Origin: Rhizobium anhuiense
GTDB lineage: Bacteria; Pseudomonadota; Alphaproteobacteria; Rhizobiales; Rhizobiaceae
Length of the DNA: 64,000 bases
Direction of reading: 5' to 3'
Assembly (NCBI RefSeq): GCF_003985145.1
Contig: NZ_ML133522.1
Span: forward strand, 248,001-312,000
In this document: positions 37,379 through 49,361 of the stretch, piece after piece
How the letters are laid out: each line of letters begins with the position of its first letter
Position numbering within the stretch: position 1 is the stretch's first letter
Notes under the pieces: generated by a model
The model's input: only the letters and a program-made list of their open reading frames with translations
Told to the model about the DNA's origin: nothing
Database searches by the model: none
Position numbers and translations under genes: made by a program

Positions 37379-37627
37379 TTTTCTGTCCTTCACTCCTTGT
37401 ATCCGCTCGTCCGTGCTTTTCGAGCAATCAGCCGCAGACACAAAAGAAAACAGGTCCCGAAGGGGAGCTTCGGAACCGTGCCACAATCCTAGTTAAGTGC
37501 TTATAGCAGATCGCCAAGGCCGATTTCCAGAAAATTCGCATAAACGAAACGCAACCCACCGCGGCATCCGGTGGCGCGCCTGAAAGATGGGCAAAGGTGA
37601 CGTCGCTCCCATTGACTTTGCATATAA

Positions 37628-37642
37628 GAACATATAGTGAAC
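37628..37642 (+). promoter_or_regulatory. SOS box (LexA site)
   Basis: GAAC-N7-GAAC (37628-37642), the reverse complement of GTTC-N7-GTTC, matches the alphaproteobacterial LexA site exactly. It ends five bases before the ATG of the radical SAM gene, so LexA would block transcription initiation. Confidence 0.88.
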
Positions 37643-37647
37643 ATACT

Positions 37648-38880
37648 ATGAAGAAGTCGCTAACAGAACGCTTGGCCATCCTTTCCGATGCTGCGAAATA
37701 TGACGCTTCCTGCGCTTCCAGCGGCACGGTGAAACGTGATTCTCACGCAAGCGGCGGCCTCGGTTCGACCGAGGGATCCGGCATTTGTCATGCCTATGCG
37801 CCGGATGGACGGTGCATTTCGCTGCTGAAAATACTGCTGACCAATTTCTGCATCTACGACTGCGCCTATTGCGTCAATCGCTCGTCGAGCAATGTCGAAC
37901 GGGCGCGCTTTACGCCTGAAGAGGTCATCTGGCGGACACTGGAATTCTATCGCCGCAATTATATCGAGGGCCTGTTTCTTTCTTCCGGCATCATTCGTTC
38001 GTCCGATTACACGATGGAACAGATGGTTCGCGTCGTCCGCGAACTGCGTGTGACGCATAATTTTCGCGGCTATATCCATCTGAAGTCGATCCCTGAAGCA
38101 TCACCGCATCTGATCGAGGAGGCGGGGCTTCATGCCGACAGGCTGTCCCTCAATATCGAGTTGCCAACGGATAGCGGCATTACCCGTTTCGCGCCGGAAA
38201 AGAAGCCCGCCAATATAAGGCGATCGATGGGGGATCTGAGGCTGAAGATCGAGGCCGCCGGCGAGCCGACGCTGCGGACGAAGAAGCGTCAGCGTTTTGT
38301 GCCGGCCGGTCAGAGCACGCAGATGATCGTCGGCGCCGATGGCGCCAACGACGCGACGATCCTTGCCACCAGCGGCCGGCTTTACAGCAGCTATGGCCTG
38401 AAGCGCGTCTATTATTCCGCCTTCAGCCCGATCCCGGATTCGTCGAAAAACCTGCCGCTGATCAAGCCGCCGCTGATGCGTGAACACCGGCTTTATCAGG
38501 CCGACTGGCTCTACCGATTCTACGGTTTCGGCATCGATGAGATCACCGCGAACCAGGCGGGAGGCATGCTCGATCTCACCCTCGACCCGAAACTTGCCTG
38601 GGCGCTCGCCAACAGGGCCGAATTTCCTGTCGATATCAACAAAGCCGAGCGCGAGCGGTTGCTGCGCGTGCCCGGTCTCGGCACCAAGACCGTCAAAGCG
38701 ATCGTTTCGGCTCGCCGTTTTCGCCGCCTGCGGATCGACGATCTCCAGCGGCTCGGCATTTCGATCAAGAAGGTCCAGTCCTTTATTTCAGCGGAAGGCT
38801 GGTCGCCGCGCCGTCTGATCGACCGCCCCGACCTTCGCGCCATGTTCGAGCCGCAACCTGAACAATTGTCGTTGCTGTGA
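37648..38880 (+). CDS. Putative DNA modification/repair radical SAM protein
   Basis: A 410-residue radical SAM protein. The cluster motif is unusual in layout: FCIYDCAYCVN, giving C-x3-C-x2-C. The C-terminus carries a helix-hairpin-helix DNA-binding segment (LLRVPGLGTKTVKAIVSARRF). This family is found together with the UdgX/DUF4130 protein encoded next, which starts on the last base of this stop codon. An SOS box abuts the start. The reaction is not established; a role in repair of a damaged or modified base is inferred. Confidence 0.85.
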   Translation: MKKSLTERLAILSDAAKYDASCASSGTVKRDSHASGGLGSTEGSGICHAYAPDGRCISLLKILLTNFCIYDCAYCVNRSSSNVERARFTPEEVIWRTLEFYRRNYIEGLFLSSGIIRSSDYTMEQMVRVVRELRVTHNFRGYIHLKSIPEASPHLIEEAGLHADRLSLNIELPTDSGITRFAPEKKPANIRRSMGDLRLKIEAAGEPTLRTKKRQRFVPAGQSTQMIVGADGANDATILATSGRLYSSYGLKRVYYSAFSPIPDSSKNLPLIKPPLMREHRLYQADWLYRFYGFGIDEITANQAGGMLDLTLDPKLAWALANRAEFPVDINKAERERLLRVPGLGTKTVKAIVSARRFRRLRIDDLQRLGISIKKVQSFISAEGWSPRRLIDRPDLRAMFEPQPEQLSLL

Positions 38881-40334
38881 TGCGCCGGGTCGTGCTGGCA
38901 GGACGCGGGGATCTTGCCGAATGGCGTGATGCCGCGCGGGCCTTTGCTGCCGCCGGCATATCGCCTGAAGAGATCGATTGGCGCGAAAAAGATGAAGAGG
39001 CCGATCTCGCTTTTCAGCGCGACGCCATGCCGCCGGCGCCGATCATGGCACGCAAGCCGATGATAGTGCCGACCGCCTTCATCGATCTTGCCGAGACCGT
39101 TCTCTGCCATTCCGATCCGGTGCGGTTTTCCCTGCTTTACCGGTTGCTCTGGCGGCTGCAGCTGGACCGGCAGCTGCTCGAAGTGGCCTCCGACGAGGAC
39201 GTTGTCCGTGCCAGGCTGATGGCGAAAAACGTTCGACGCGACGCGCACAAGATGACGGCTTTCGTCCGCTTCAAGGAAGTGGGTGCGGTATCGGCAGACC
39301 GTCGGAAATTCCTCGCCTGGTTCGAGCCGGACCACCATATCGTCAGGCGCACAGCGCCCTTCTTCCAACGACGCTTCACCGACATGGACTGGCTGATCGC
39401 CACGCCCAAAGGGTCAGCCGCCTGGGACGGCGAGCGGCTGATGCTAAACGACGCGCCGTGTGAAAAGCCCAATCTCACCGATGCCACCGATGAACTATGG
39501 CGCACCTATTACGCCAGTATCTTCAACCCAGCGCGATTGAAGCTGAAGGCGATGCAGTCGGAGATGCCGAAAAAATACTGGAAGAACCTGCCGGAAGCCG
39601 ATCTCATCCCCGGGCTGATCGCCTCGGCGGAGAGCAAGGTGCGGGCCATGGCCGCACGGGAGGCGACGCAGTCACTGCCCTTCCACGATCGCTTGCAGGA
39701 GGCCGCGCGCAATATTCCTGTCGTGCCCGAAGCGCCGGCGGGCACGCTGGAAGCGCTGCGCGCGGACGCTGCCGTCTGTACCCGCTGTCCGCTGCATGCG
39801 ACGGCGACGCAAACCGTATTCGGGGAGGGGCCACGCGATGCCGAGGTGATGTTCGTCGGCGAGCAGCCAGGCGACCAGGAGGATATATCAGGGCGTCCCT
39901 TCGTCGGTCCGGCCGGCCGGCTGCTGGATCAGGTGATCGCAGAAGCGGGCATCGACCGCTCGCGGCTCTATGTCACCAATGCCGTCAAGCATTTCAAATA
40001 TGAGCCGCGCGGCAAGCGTCGTATCCACCAGAAGCCCAATATGGGCGAGGTGAAGCATTGCCGCTGGTGGCTCGATCTGGAGATGGCGCTGGTCAAACCG
40101 AAGCTCATCGTTGCCATGGGAGCGACGGCGCTGGCGGCGCTGACCGATGCGAAGCAGCGGTTGCAGGATGTCAGGGGGAAAGCCATTGCGATCGACGACA
40201 GGCGAACGCTCTTCGTGACGGTGCATCCTTCCTATCTGCTGCGTATTCCCGACGAGCGGCTGAAAGCCGAGGAGCTGGCGCGGTTTCGCGAAGATATGGC
40301 GAAAATCCAGCGGCTTATGGCAGCGGCTGGATAA
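38880..40334 (+). CDS. udgX: DUF4130-UdgX fusion, uracil-DNA cross-linking protein
   Basis: A 484-residue two-domain protein. The N-terminal half (to about 240) resembles DUF4130 ([33 protein letters not shown]). The C-terminal half is a UdgX-type uracil-DNA glycosylase with [20 protein letters not shown], the extended loop KRRIHQKP (His383) and [14 protein letters not shown]. In mycobacterial UdgX this loop His forms a covalent bond to uracil-derived DNA. The TGATG overlap links it to the radical SAM gene under the same SOS box. Confidence 0.9.
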   Translation: MRRVVLAGRGDLAEWRDAARAFAAAGISPEEIDWREKDEEADLAFQRDAMPPAPIMARKPMIVPTAFIDLAETVLCHSDPVRFSLLYRLLWRLQLDRQLLEVASDEDVVRARLMAKNVRRDAHKMTAFVRFKEVGAVSADRRKFLAWFEPDHHIVRRTAPFFQRRFTDMDWLIATPKGSAAWDGERLMLNDAPCEKPNLTDATDELWRTYYASIFNPARLKLKAMQSEMPKKYWKNLPEADLIPGLIASAESKVRAMAAREATQSLPFHDRLQEAARNIPVVPEAPAGTLEALRADAAVCTRCPLHATATQTVFGEGPRDAEVMFVGEQPGDQEDISGRPFVGPAGRLLDQVIAEAGIDRSRLYVTNAVKHFKYEPRGKRRIHQKPNMGEVKHCRWWLDLEMALVKPKLIVAMGATALAALTDAKQRLQDVRGKAIAIDDRRTLFVTVHPSYLLRIPDERLKAEELARFREDMAKIQRLMAAAG

Positions 40335-40358
40335 ATCGATTCCGGAGCTTCGAGGTGT

Positions 40359-40385
40359 GCATCACCGCTCATCGAGCGGTGATGC
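40359..40385. terminator. Bidirectional hairpin between udgX and carB
   Basis: GCATCACCGCTC (40359-40370) and GAGCGGTGATGC (40374-40385) form a perfect 12-bp stem with a 3-base loop. It lies in the 60 bases between two convergent genes and probably ends both transcripts, although there is no T-run. Confidence 0.65.
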
Positions 40386-40394
40386 TGCCCTATC

Positions 40395-43883
<3,489 letters not shown>

Positions 43884-43985
43884 GGGCGATATCCATTTCT
43901 AGCTGCGCAAAAAGCCGGCCAGGGTGGGAGATCACCGGGTCGGGTCGCGCATTGAGGGTCTTTTCAGGCTAGAAGCGGCTTATAG

Positions 43986-43999
43986 GCAAATGTATTTGC
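43986..43999. promoter_or_regulatory. Palindrome upstream of carB
   Basis: GCAAATGTATTTGC is a 14-base inverted repeat with a two-base centre, about 103 bases upstream of the carB start. It could be an operator; no named regulator is implied. Confidence 0.3.
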
Positions 44000-44156
44000 A
44001 AACGGAACCCCATAAATCGCGGAATCGACAGGAATCCAACACGGCGCGAACGGCTATTTAGCGTCCGGCCCGACGAGCAGCCGGAATCCCTAGCCTTGCT
44101 TCGGGACGAGCGAAAGCGGGAGTCCCGCCAAGGGCCTGCGGCGCCGTGCGTCTTCT

Positions 44157-44933
44157 TTAGGTGAAGCGGCGGCGCACGTCCTCGGCATAACTGCGGCTGA
44201 CCGGGATTTGCGTGCCGTCACGGGTGAGGATCAGCAGCCTGCCATTGTCGCGTTTCAGGCTTTCGACATGGGCGTCGGCCACCCAATGCGAGCGATGGAC
44301 ACGAAGACCAGGCGTCGCGGCGGTTTCCTTCAGCGCGTCGGCGAAACGCAGGAGCAGCAGTTCGCGCCCGCGGCTGGTCACCACCTCGGTATAGTGATCC
44401 TGGACGGAAAGGCGCAGCAGAGGGCCACGATTGTCAGGCTTCAGCCGATCGAGGATCGAGAGGCGGGGGCTGGTTTCCTCAGGAACTGCGGCTTCGGCGA
44501 TTTTCTGGCTCATCGCCATGTAAGTCAGAAGGCAGAAAAGAGCGCAGAGAGGGATGGCGAAGAGCGCGCGGTAGAGGCCGCTTTCCAGCGTCGTCGCTTC
44601 ACCGGTGAAGGCGTAGTCGACGAGGCCGATGGCAAAACCGATCGGCAGGGCGGCTATGAGCGAACCGGCCATCATGCGGGCAAACATCGAAGCGACCACC
44701 TCCCGCAACAGTCTTTCGGCGATGACCGCGCAGAGAATGGCGATCGCCCAGGCAAGGGCATGCAGGGTCAGCCAGTAGGCGAGGCGTTCGCCGAAGGCCA
44801 TGCTTTCCATCGTGCCGTAGGGGCCGGTGACGGCAAAGAGCAGGACGATCGCGGCAAAGGTTCCCCAGAAGCGCCGGGAATGGAGAAAGACCTGCAATTC
44901 GCGAAGCGTGGATTGCAAGAAGGGGTGAATCAC
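44157..44933 (-). CDS. Membrane-bound LytTR-family regulator
   Basis: A 258-residue protein. Four hydrophobic spans fill residues about 25-150 (FWGTFAAIVLLFAVTGPYG, LTLHALAWAIAILCAVIA, MMAGSLIAALPIGFAIG, ALFAIPLCALFCLLTYMA). A LytTR DNA-binding domain (about 165-256) follows: LLRLSVQDHYTEVVTSRGRELLLLRFADAL, RVHRSHWVAD and ILTRDGTQIPVSRSYAEDVRR. Such proteins sense at the membrane and bind DNA directly. The start is GTG at 44933. It diverges from a DUF2306 membrane protein, its likely target. Confidence 0.85.
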   Translation of the reverse strand: MIHPFLQSTLRELQVFLHSRRFWGTFAAIVLLFAVTGPYGTMESMAFGERLAYWLTLHALAWAIAILCAVIAERLLREVVASMFARMMAGSLIAALPIGFAIGLVDYAFTGEATTLESGLYRALFAIPLCALFCLLTYMAMSQKIAEAAVPEETSPRLSILDRLKPDNRGPLLRLSVQDHYTEVVTSRGRELLLLRFADALKETAATPGLRVHRSHWVADAHVESLKRDNGRLLILTRDGTQIPVSRSYAEDVRRRFT

Positions 44934-45010
44934 GAAGTTTTCCTGCCGTTCGCGCGGTTCGGATTGAGGCAGATGCAGTCTTGGCGGAAAGACGGATCGA
45001 ATTCAACCGG

Positions 45011-45511
45011 ATGCCGCCCATGACCCTCGAACCGCTCCTCGACGCCCCGCTTGCCGTCCAGATCCATGTCGCCGCCGTTACGCCGGCAGCACTTCTCGGC
45101 GCCTATATCCTGCTGCGCCCCAAAGGCACGCCGCGCCACCGGCTGTTCGGTAGGATCTGGATGGCGCTGATGGTCGTGACGGCGATATCGAGCTTCTTCA
45201 TTCATGAGCTCGATCTTTTCTACGGGTTCAGCCCGATCCATCTTCTGTCCATCGCAACATTGTTCGGCAGCTGGAATGCGATCGCGGCGGCTCGTCGCGG
45301 CGATATCCGTGTTCACAGGCGCATCGTCGCCGGTCTTTATTTCGGCGGCATCGTTCTTGCCGGCCTGTTTACCTTCCTGCCCGGCCGGATCATGCATGCG
45401 GTCGTCTTCACCGGCGGGCAATGGCCGGCGGCCCTTGCCGCGGCGGTGATCGGCTCGATCCTGGCTGCAATCGCGCTGCGTCGCCGGCGCGGGCGCCTGA
45501 TGGCTCGATGA
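45011..45511 (+). CDS. DUF2306-type membrane protein
   Basis: A 166-residue inner-membrane protein with four hydrophobic spans and the DUF2306-type pattern LDAPLAVQIHVAAVTPAALLGAYILLRPKGTPRHRLFGRIWMALM, HELDLFYGFSPIHLLSIATL and HRRIVAGLYFGGIVLAGLFTFLPGR. The histidines in the spans may bind haem or metal, but no function is established. The start is uncertain: ATG at 45011 or 45020. It diverges from the LytTR gene with about 80 bases between starts. Confidence 0.7.
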   Translation: MPPMTLEPLLDAPLAVQIHVAAVTPAALLGAYILLRPKGTPRHRLFGRIWMALMVVTAISSFFIHELDLFYGFSPIHLLSIATLFGSWNAIAAARRGDIRVHRRIVAGLYFGGIVLAGLFTFLPGRIMHAVVFTGGQWPAALAAAVIGSILAAIALRRRRGRLMAR

Positions 45512-45589
45512 AGCCGCTGGAATTCCGGCCGCTGACGGATATATAGATTCCTTGAGTGCAAGCACGGGGCATTGCCGGGGAGAGCGAAG

Positions 45590-46510
45590 ATGGAATGGAG
45601 AGGCCGGCGTCAGTCCGACAATGTCGAGGATCGCCGCGGTGATCCGGGCGGCGGAGGTTTCGGCCGCGGGGGCGGCTTCAATTTTCCGTCCGGCGGTGGC
45701 GTTCGCCGCGCCGGCGGCGGCCTCAGTATCGGCACGATCATCTTCCTCGTCGTCATCTATTTCATCTTCAAGATGATGGGCATCGACCTGTTGCAGGTGC
45801 TCGACACCGGCGGCGTGACGACCGGCCCCGGCTACGAGCAGAGCCAGTCGGGCGGAACGCGCACGCCTGCCAATGACGAGATGACCGCTTTCATGCGCAC
45901 CGTTCTTGCCGAGACCGAGGATACCTGGCAGGGCATCTTCCAGGCGCAGGGCCAGAATTACGAGGAGCCGCGCCTCGTGCTGTTCTCGGGTTCGACCGCA
46001 TCGGCCTGCGGCTCCGCATCATCGGCTACCGGGCCGTTCTACTGCCCTGGCGATCACAAGGTCTATCTCGACACCGAATTCTTCCAGGAGCTTTCCGACC
46101 GGTTCGGCGCGTCGGGCGATTTTGCCGAGGCCTATGTCGTTGCCCACGAGGTGGGCCATCATGTGCAGAACCTGCTCGGCATCCTGCCGAAATTCAATCA
46201 GGCCCGCCAGCGCATGAGCGAGGAGGAAGCCAACAAGATGTCGGTGCGCGTCGAGTTGCAGGCCGATTGCTTTGCCGGCATCTGGGGCAAATATACCCAG
46301 CAGAAGGGCCTCTTGGAGTCCGGCGACCTGGAGGAAGCGCTGAACGCTGCCCAGCAGATCGGCGACGACACGCTGCAGAAACGGTCGCAGGGCTACGTCG
46401 TCCCGGAAAGCTTCAACCACGGCACCTCGGCGCAGCGCGTCAAATGGTTCAAGCGCGGTTTCGACAGCGGCCAGCTGTCGGCCTGCGATACGTTTTCCGG
46501 GCCGATCTGA
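45590..46510 (+). CDS. ypfJ: YpfJ-family neutral zinc metallopeptidase
   Basis: A 306-residue protein. A glycine-rich N-terminus (about 10-45) precedes one membrane span (ISIGTIIFLVVIYFIFKM-like), then the catalytic domain with the zincin motif AYVVAHEVGHHVQNLLG and downstream ELQADCFAGIWG, where Glu and Asp complete the site. Fixed cysteines (SACGSASSATGPFYCPGD) are typical. The family is predicted to be membrane-bound peptidases with unknown substrates. The ATG at 45590 follows GGGGAGAGCGAAG. Confidence 0.85.
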   Translation: MEWRGRRQSDNVEDRRGDPGGGGFGRGGGFNFPSGGGVRRAGGGLSIGTIIFLVVIYFIFKMMGIDLLQVLDTGGVTTGPGYEQSQSGGTRTPANDEMTAFMRTVLAETEDTWQGIFQAQGQNYEEPRLVLFSGSTASACGSASSATGPFYCPGDHKVYLDTEFFQELSDRFGASGDFAEAYVVAHEVGHHVQNLLGILPKFNQARQRMSEEEANKMSVRVELQADCFAGIWGKYTQQKGLLESGDLEEALNAAQQIGDDTLQKRSQGYVVPESFNHGTSAQRVKWFKRGFDSGQLSACDTFSGPI

Positions 46511-46568
46511 GAGGGTGAGAGGTAGAGGCGCGTAGCACGCGCCCACGCAGCCGTTTCAATCCTTTTGC

Positions 46569-47564
46569 TTACTTCTCGCTGTCCATATCCTGCAGCATAT
46601 GTTCGGGATAACGCCCACCTGCAGCCGCATCCTTCGGCACGGCGCGTTCGATGGCGGCGAAATCGTCTGGTGACAGGTCGACCGCGCGTGAGCCGAGCGC
46701 CTCGCTCAGCCGGTCGCGGCGGCGGGCGCCGATGATCGGGACGATATCCTTGCCCTTGGCGGCGACCCAGGCGATGGCGATCTGGGCGACCGAGACGCTC
46801 TTTGCCTCGGCGATCTCGCGCAGCTTCTCCACCAGAGCGAGGTTTTGTTCGATATTGCCTTCCTGGAAGCGCGGGCTGTAGGCACGGAAATCGCCGGCCG
46901 TCGCACCCTGGCCCTTCTGCCAGTGGCCGCTGATCAGGCCGCGCGAGAGCACGCCGTAGGCGGTGATCGAGATGCCGAGTTCGCGTGTCGTCGGCAGGAT
47001 CTTCTCCTCGATGCCGCGCGAGATCAGCGAATATTCGATCTGCAGGTCGATGATCGGGGCAACAGTGGCGGCGCGGCGGATCGTATCGGCACCGACCTCC
47101 GACAGGCCGATATGCCTGACGTAACCTGCCTTGACCATGTCGGCGATGGCGCCGACCGTGTCCTCGATCGGCACGTTCGGATCGAGGCGGGCCGGGCGGT
47201 AGATGTCGATATAGTCGACACCGAGGCGCTGCAGCGTGTAGCTGAGGAAGTTCTTCACCGCGACCGGGCGGGCATCGATGCCGTTCCAGCCGCCGACGGG
47301 ATCGCGCAGGCCGCCGAACTTGACGCTGATGACGGCGCTCTCGCGCCTACGGCCTTTCAATGCCTCGCCGATCAGCATTTCATTGTGGCCCATGCCGTAG
47401 AAATCGCCGGTGTCGAGCAGGTTGATGCCGGCATCGAGCGCGGCATGGATCGTCGCGATGCTTTCTGCGCGATCCGAGGGACCGTACATGCCCGACATGC
47501 CCATGCAGCCGAGACCGATGGCCGAGACATCGGGTCCGGTCTTTCCCAAACGATAAGTCTGCAT
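46569..47564 (-). CDS. Aldo/keto reductase lacking the catalytic His
   Basis: A 331-residue AKR of the AKR11/13-like class (SAIGLGCMGMSGMYGPSDRAESI). The catalytic Asp51 and Tyr56 are in LLDTGDFYGMGHNE and Lys82 in SVKFGG. The usual YxxHR strand reads DYIDIYRPARLDP, so the catalytic His is Ala125. The C-terminal NADPH site is VPIIGARRRDRLSEAL. Loss of His can reduce or alter reductase activity. It is divergent from the MFS exporter at 47975. Confidence 0.85.
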   Translation of the reverse strand: MQTYRLGKTGPDVSAIGLGCMGMSGMYGPSDRAESIATIHAALDAGINLLDTGDFYGMGHNEMLIGEALKGRRRESAVISVKFGGLRDPVGGWNGIDARPVAVKNFLSYTLQRLGVDYIDIYRPARLDPNVPIEDTVGAIADMVKAGYVRHIGLSEVGADTIRRAATVAPIIDLQIEYSLISRGIEEKILPTTRELGISITAYGVLSRGLISGHWQKGQGATAGDFRAYSPRFQEGNIEQNLALVEKLREIAEAKSVSVAQIAIAWVAAKGKDIVPIIGARRRDRLSEALGSRAVDLSPDDFAAIERAVPKDAAAGGRYPEHMLQDMDSEK

Positions 47565-47581
47565 TTGTCTTCTCCATCAGT

Positions 47582-47974
47582 TTGCGCCACGCGGCGCAAT
47601 CGGGTATCCGCGCCGGGGTGTCCTCGATGCCGTTCTACCGCTTTCGCATGCGGGCGATAATCGGGCGGCACAGGACGGGCTGTGCGGCGAAATGCACAAT
47701 GACCAGTCTTTTTACCGGTGTTCTCTGGTGATCTGGAAGCCGTCGCAGCGATTGCAAGGGAACGTGTCGCCCGGCGATCGGCTGGGCGGCTCTCGATCTC
47801 CTGAAGCTGGAACGGCAGCGCGCGCCCTCCGGTTGAGGCATCTCATGAACTTCCCGCCTAGCATTATCAAAAACTTTGAAATGTTCACGGATTGTTTCGG
47901 TTTCTTTTCTGAGCTATGTCACTTTCTCGGCGATGAGATCGTCTTTTCAGAACCAACCGCTGTAGAGATGCCTC
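47582..47974. other. Intergenic region of aldo/keto reductase and MFS genes
   Basis: About 390 bases without a gene. It holds a 7-bp hairpin TTGCGCC-ACGC-GGCGCAA (47582-47599) 18 bases upstream of the reductase start, and an 11-base inverted repeat whose right arm covers the start codon of the MFS gene (see separate entry). Confidence 0.45.
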
Positions 47975-47975
47975 A
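47834..47975 (+). promoter_or_regulatory. Leader inverted repeat covering the MFS start
   Basis: TGAGGCATCTC (47834-47844) and GAGATGCCTCA (47965-47975) are exact inverted repeats 120 bases apart. The right arm ends on the A of the ATG and covers the ribosome-binding region, so pairing in mRNA could block translation of the pump. Confidence 0.4.
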
Positions 47976-49219
47976 TGCTGGACCCCAAATTCGTTCGCCG
48001 CGGCCTTTTCCTGGTCTTCATCATCCTCTTCCTCGACATTATCGGCATCGCCATCATCATGCCGGTGCTGCCCGCCTATCTGGAGCAGTTGACCGGCGGC
48101 AGCGTCAGCGATGCGGCGATCGACGGCGGCTGGCTGATGCTCGTCTATGCCGGTATGCAATTCCTGTTCGCGCCGCTGCTCGGAAACCTGTCCGACCGTT
48201 TCGGCCGTCGTCCGATTCTTTTGCTTTCGGTGCTGACCTTTGCGATCGACAATTTCATCTGCGGCATCGCCACCAGTTTCTGGATGCTGTTCGTCGGCCG
48301 CGTGCTTGCCGGCATCAGCGGCGGCAGCTTCGCCACCTGCTCGGCCTATATCGCCGATATCAGCACCGAGGAGAACCGGGCGAAGAATTTCGGGCTGATC
48401 GGCATTGCGTTCGGCGTCGGCTTCACCATCGGCCCCGTCGTCGGCGGCTTCCTCGGCGAATTCGGCCCGCGTGTGCCGTTCCTCGGCGCGGCCGCGCTAT
48501 CGCTCATCAATTTCATCGCCGCCTGCTTCCTGCTGCCGGAAACGCTGGCGGCGAAGAACCGCCGCCGGTTCGAATGGAAACGCGCCAATCCGCTCGGCGC
48601 GTTGCGCCAGATGCGCCATTATCCCGGCATCGGCTGGGTCAGCCTCGTCATGTTCCTGTTTTTCCTGGCGCATGCCGTCTATCCCTCGGTCTGGTCGTTC
48701 GTCTCGACCTATCGTTACGGCTGGAGCGAGGGACAGATCGGCCTGTCGCTCGGCATTTATGGCATCGGCGCGGTGATCGTCATGGGGCTGGTTCTGCCGC
48801 GGATCGTGCCGGTACTCGGCGAGTGGAAGACCGCTCTTCTCGGCCTCTGCTTCTCGGCCGTCGGGCTCACCGGCTATGCCTTCGCCTGGGAGGGCTGGGT
48901 CGTCTATGTCATCATCGTTGCGACCGTCATGGAAAACGTCGCCGATCCGCCGCTGCGCAGCATCGCCGCCGGCAAGGTGCCGCCCTCGGCGCAAGGCGAG
49001 TTGCAAGGCGCGCTGACCAGCCTCAGCAGCATCACCACCATCCTTGGGCCACTGATCTTCACGCAGATGTTCGGTTATTTCACGCGGCCCGAGGCGCCGG
49101 TCACCTTCGCCGGGGCACCCTATCTGACCGCTGCCCTGTTCATCCTGGTGGCCGCCGGCGTGTTCCTCATGCGGGTTCGGGTCCGTGAACCGGCCGAGGC
49201 ACTGGAAGCGGCAGGTTGA
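47975..49219 (+). CDS. TetA-like MFS efflux pump
   Basis: A 414-residue twelve-span major facilitator of the DHA1/TCR branch. Motif A is GNLSDRFGRRPILLLS, with RVLAGISGGSFATCSAYIADIS and GFTIGPVVGGFLGEFGPRVPF (motif C) after it. It is close in layout to class A/B/G tetracycline pumps, but rhizobial members are not shown to confer resistance. A 3'-neighbour MATE exporter is transcribed in the same direction 140 bases on. Confidence 0.87.
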   Translation: MLDPKFVRRGLFLVFIILFLDIIGIAIIMPVLPAYLEQLTGGSVSDAAIDGGWLMLVYAGMQFLFAPLLGNLSDRFGRRPILLLSVLTFAIDNFICGIATSFWMLFVGRVLAGISGGSFATCSAYIADISTEENRAKNFGLIGIAFGVGFTIGPVVGGFLGEFGPRVPFLGAAALSLINFIAACFLLPETLAAKNRRRFEWKRANPLGALRQMRHYPGIGWVSLVMFLFFLAHAVYPSVWSFVSTYRYGWSEGQIGLSLGIYGIGAVIVMGLVLPRIVPVLGEWKTALLGLCFSAVGLTGYAFAWEGWVVYVIIVATVMENVADPPLRSIAAGKVPPSAQGELQGALTSLSSITTILGPLIFTQMFGYFTRPEAPVTFAGAPYLTAALFILVAAGVFLMRVRVREPAEALEAAG

Positions 49220-49361
49220 TCGATCAGAAACGCTGATGCGATGATGAATTTTTCATCATCTGCCTCATCTGGGGTAGTTCTTTGCGGGGCTTTGCTCTAA
49301 GTCCGGATGTTATTTCGCCGCAACCTGCGGCGACGCATATTTCAATCACAGGACTGGTGTC

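Noticed and set aside
47692..49188. A 498-codon plus-strand frame over the MFS gene
   Set aside because: Arg/His-rich translation in a second frame of the MFS gene, which itself shows clear MFS motifs.
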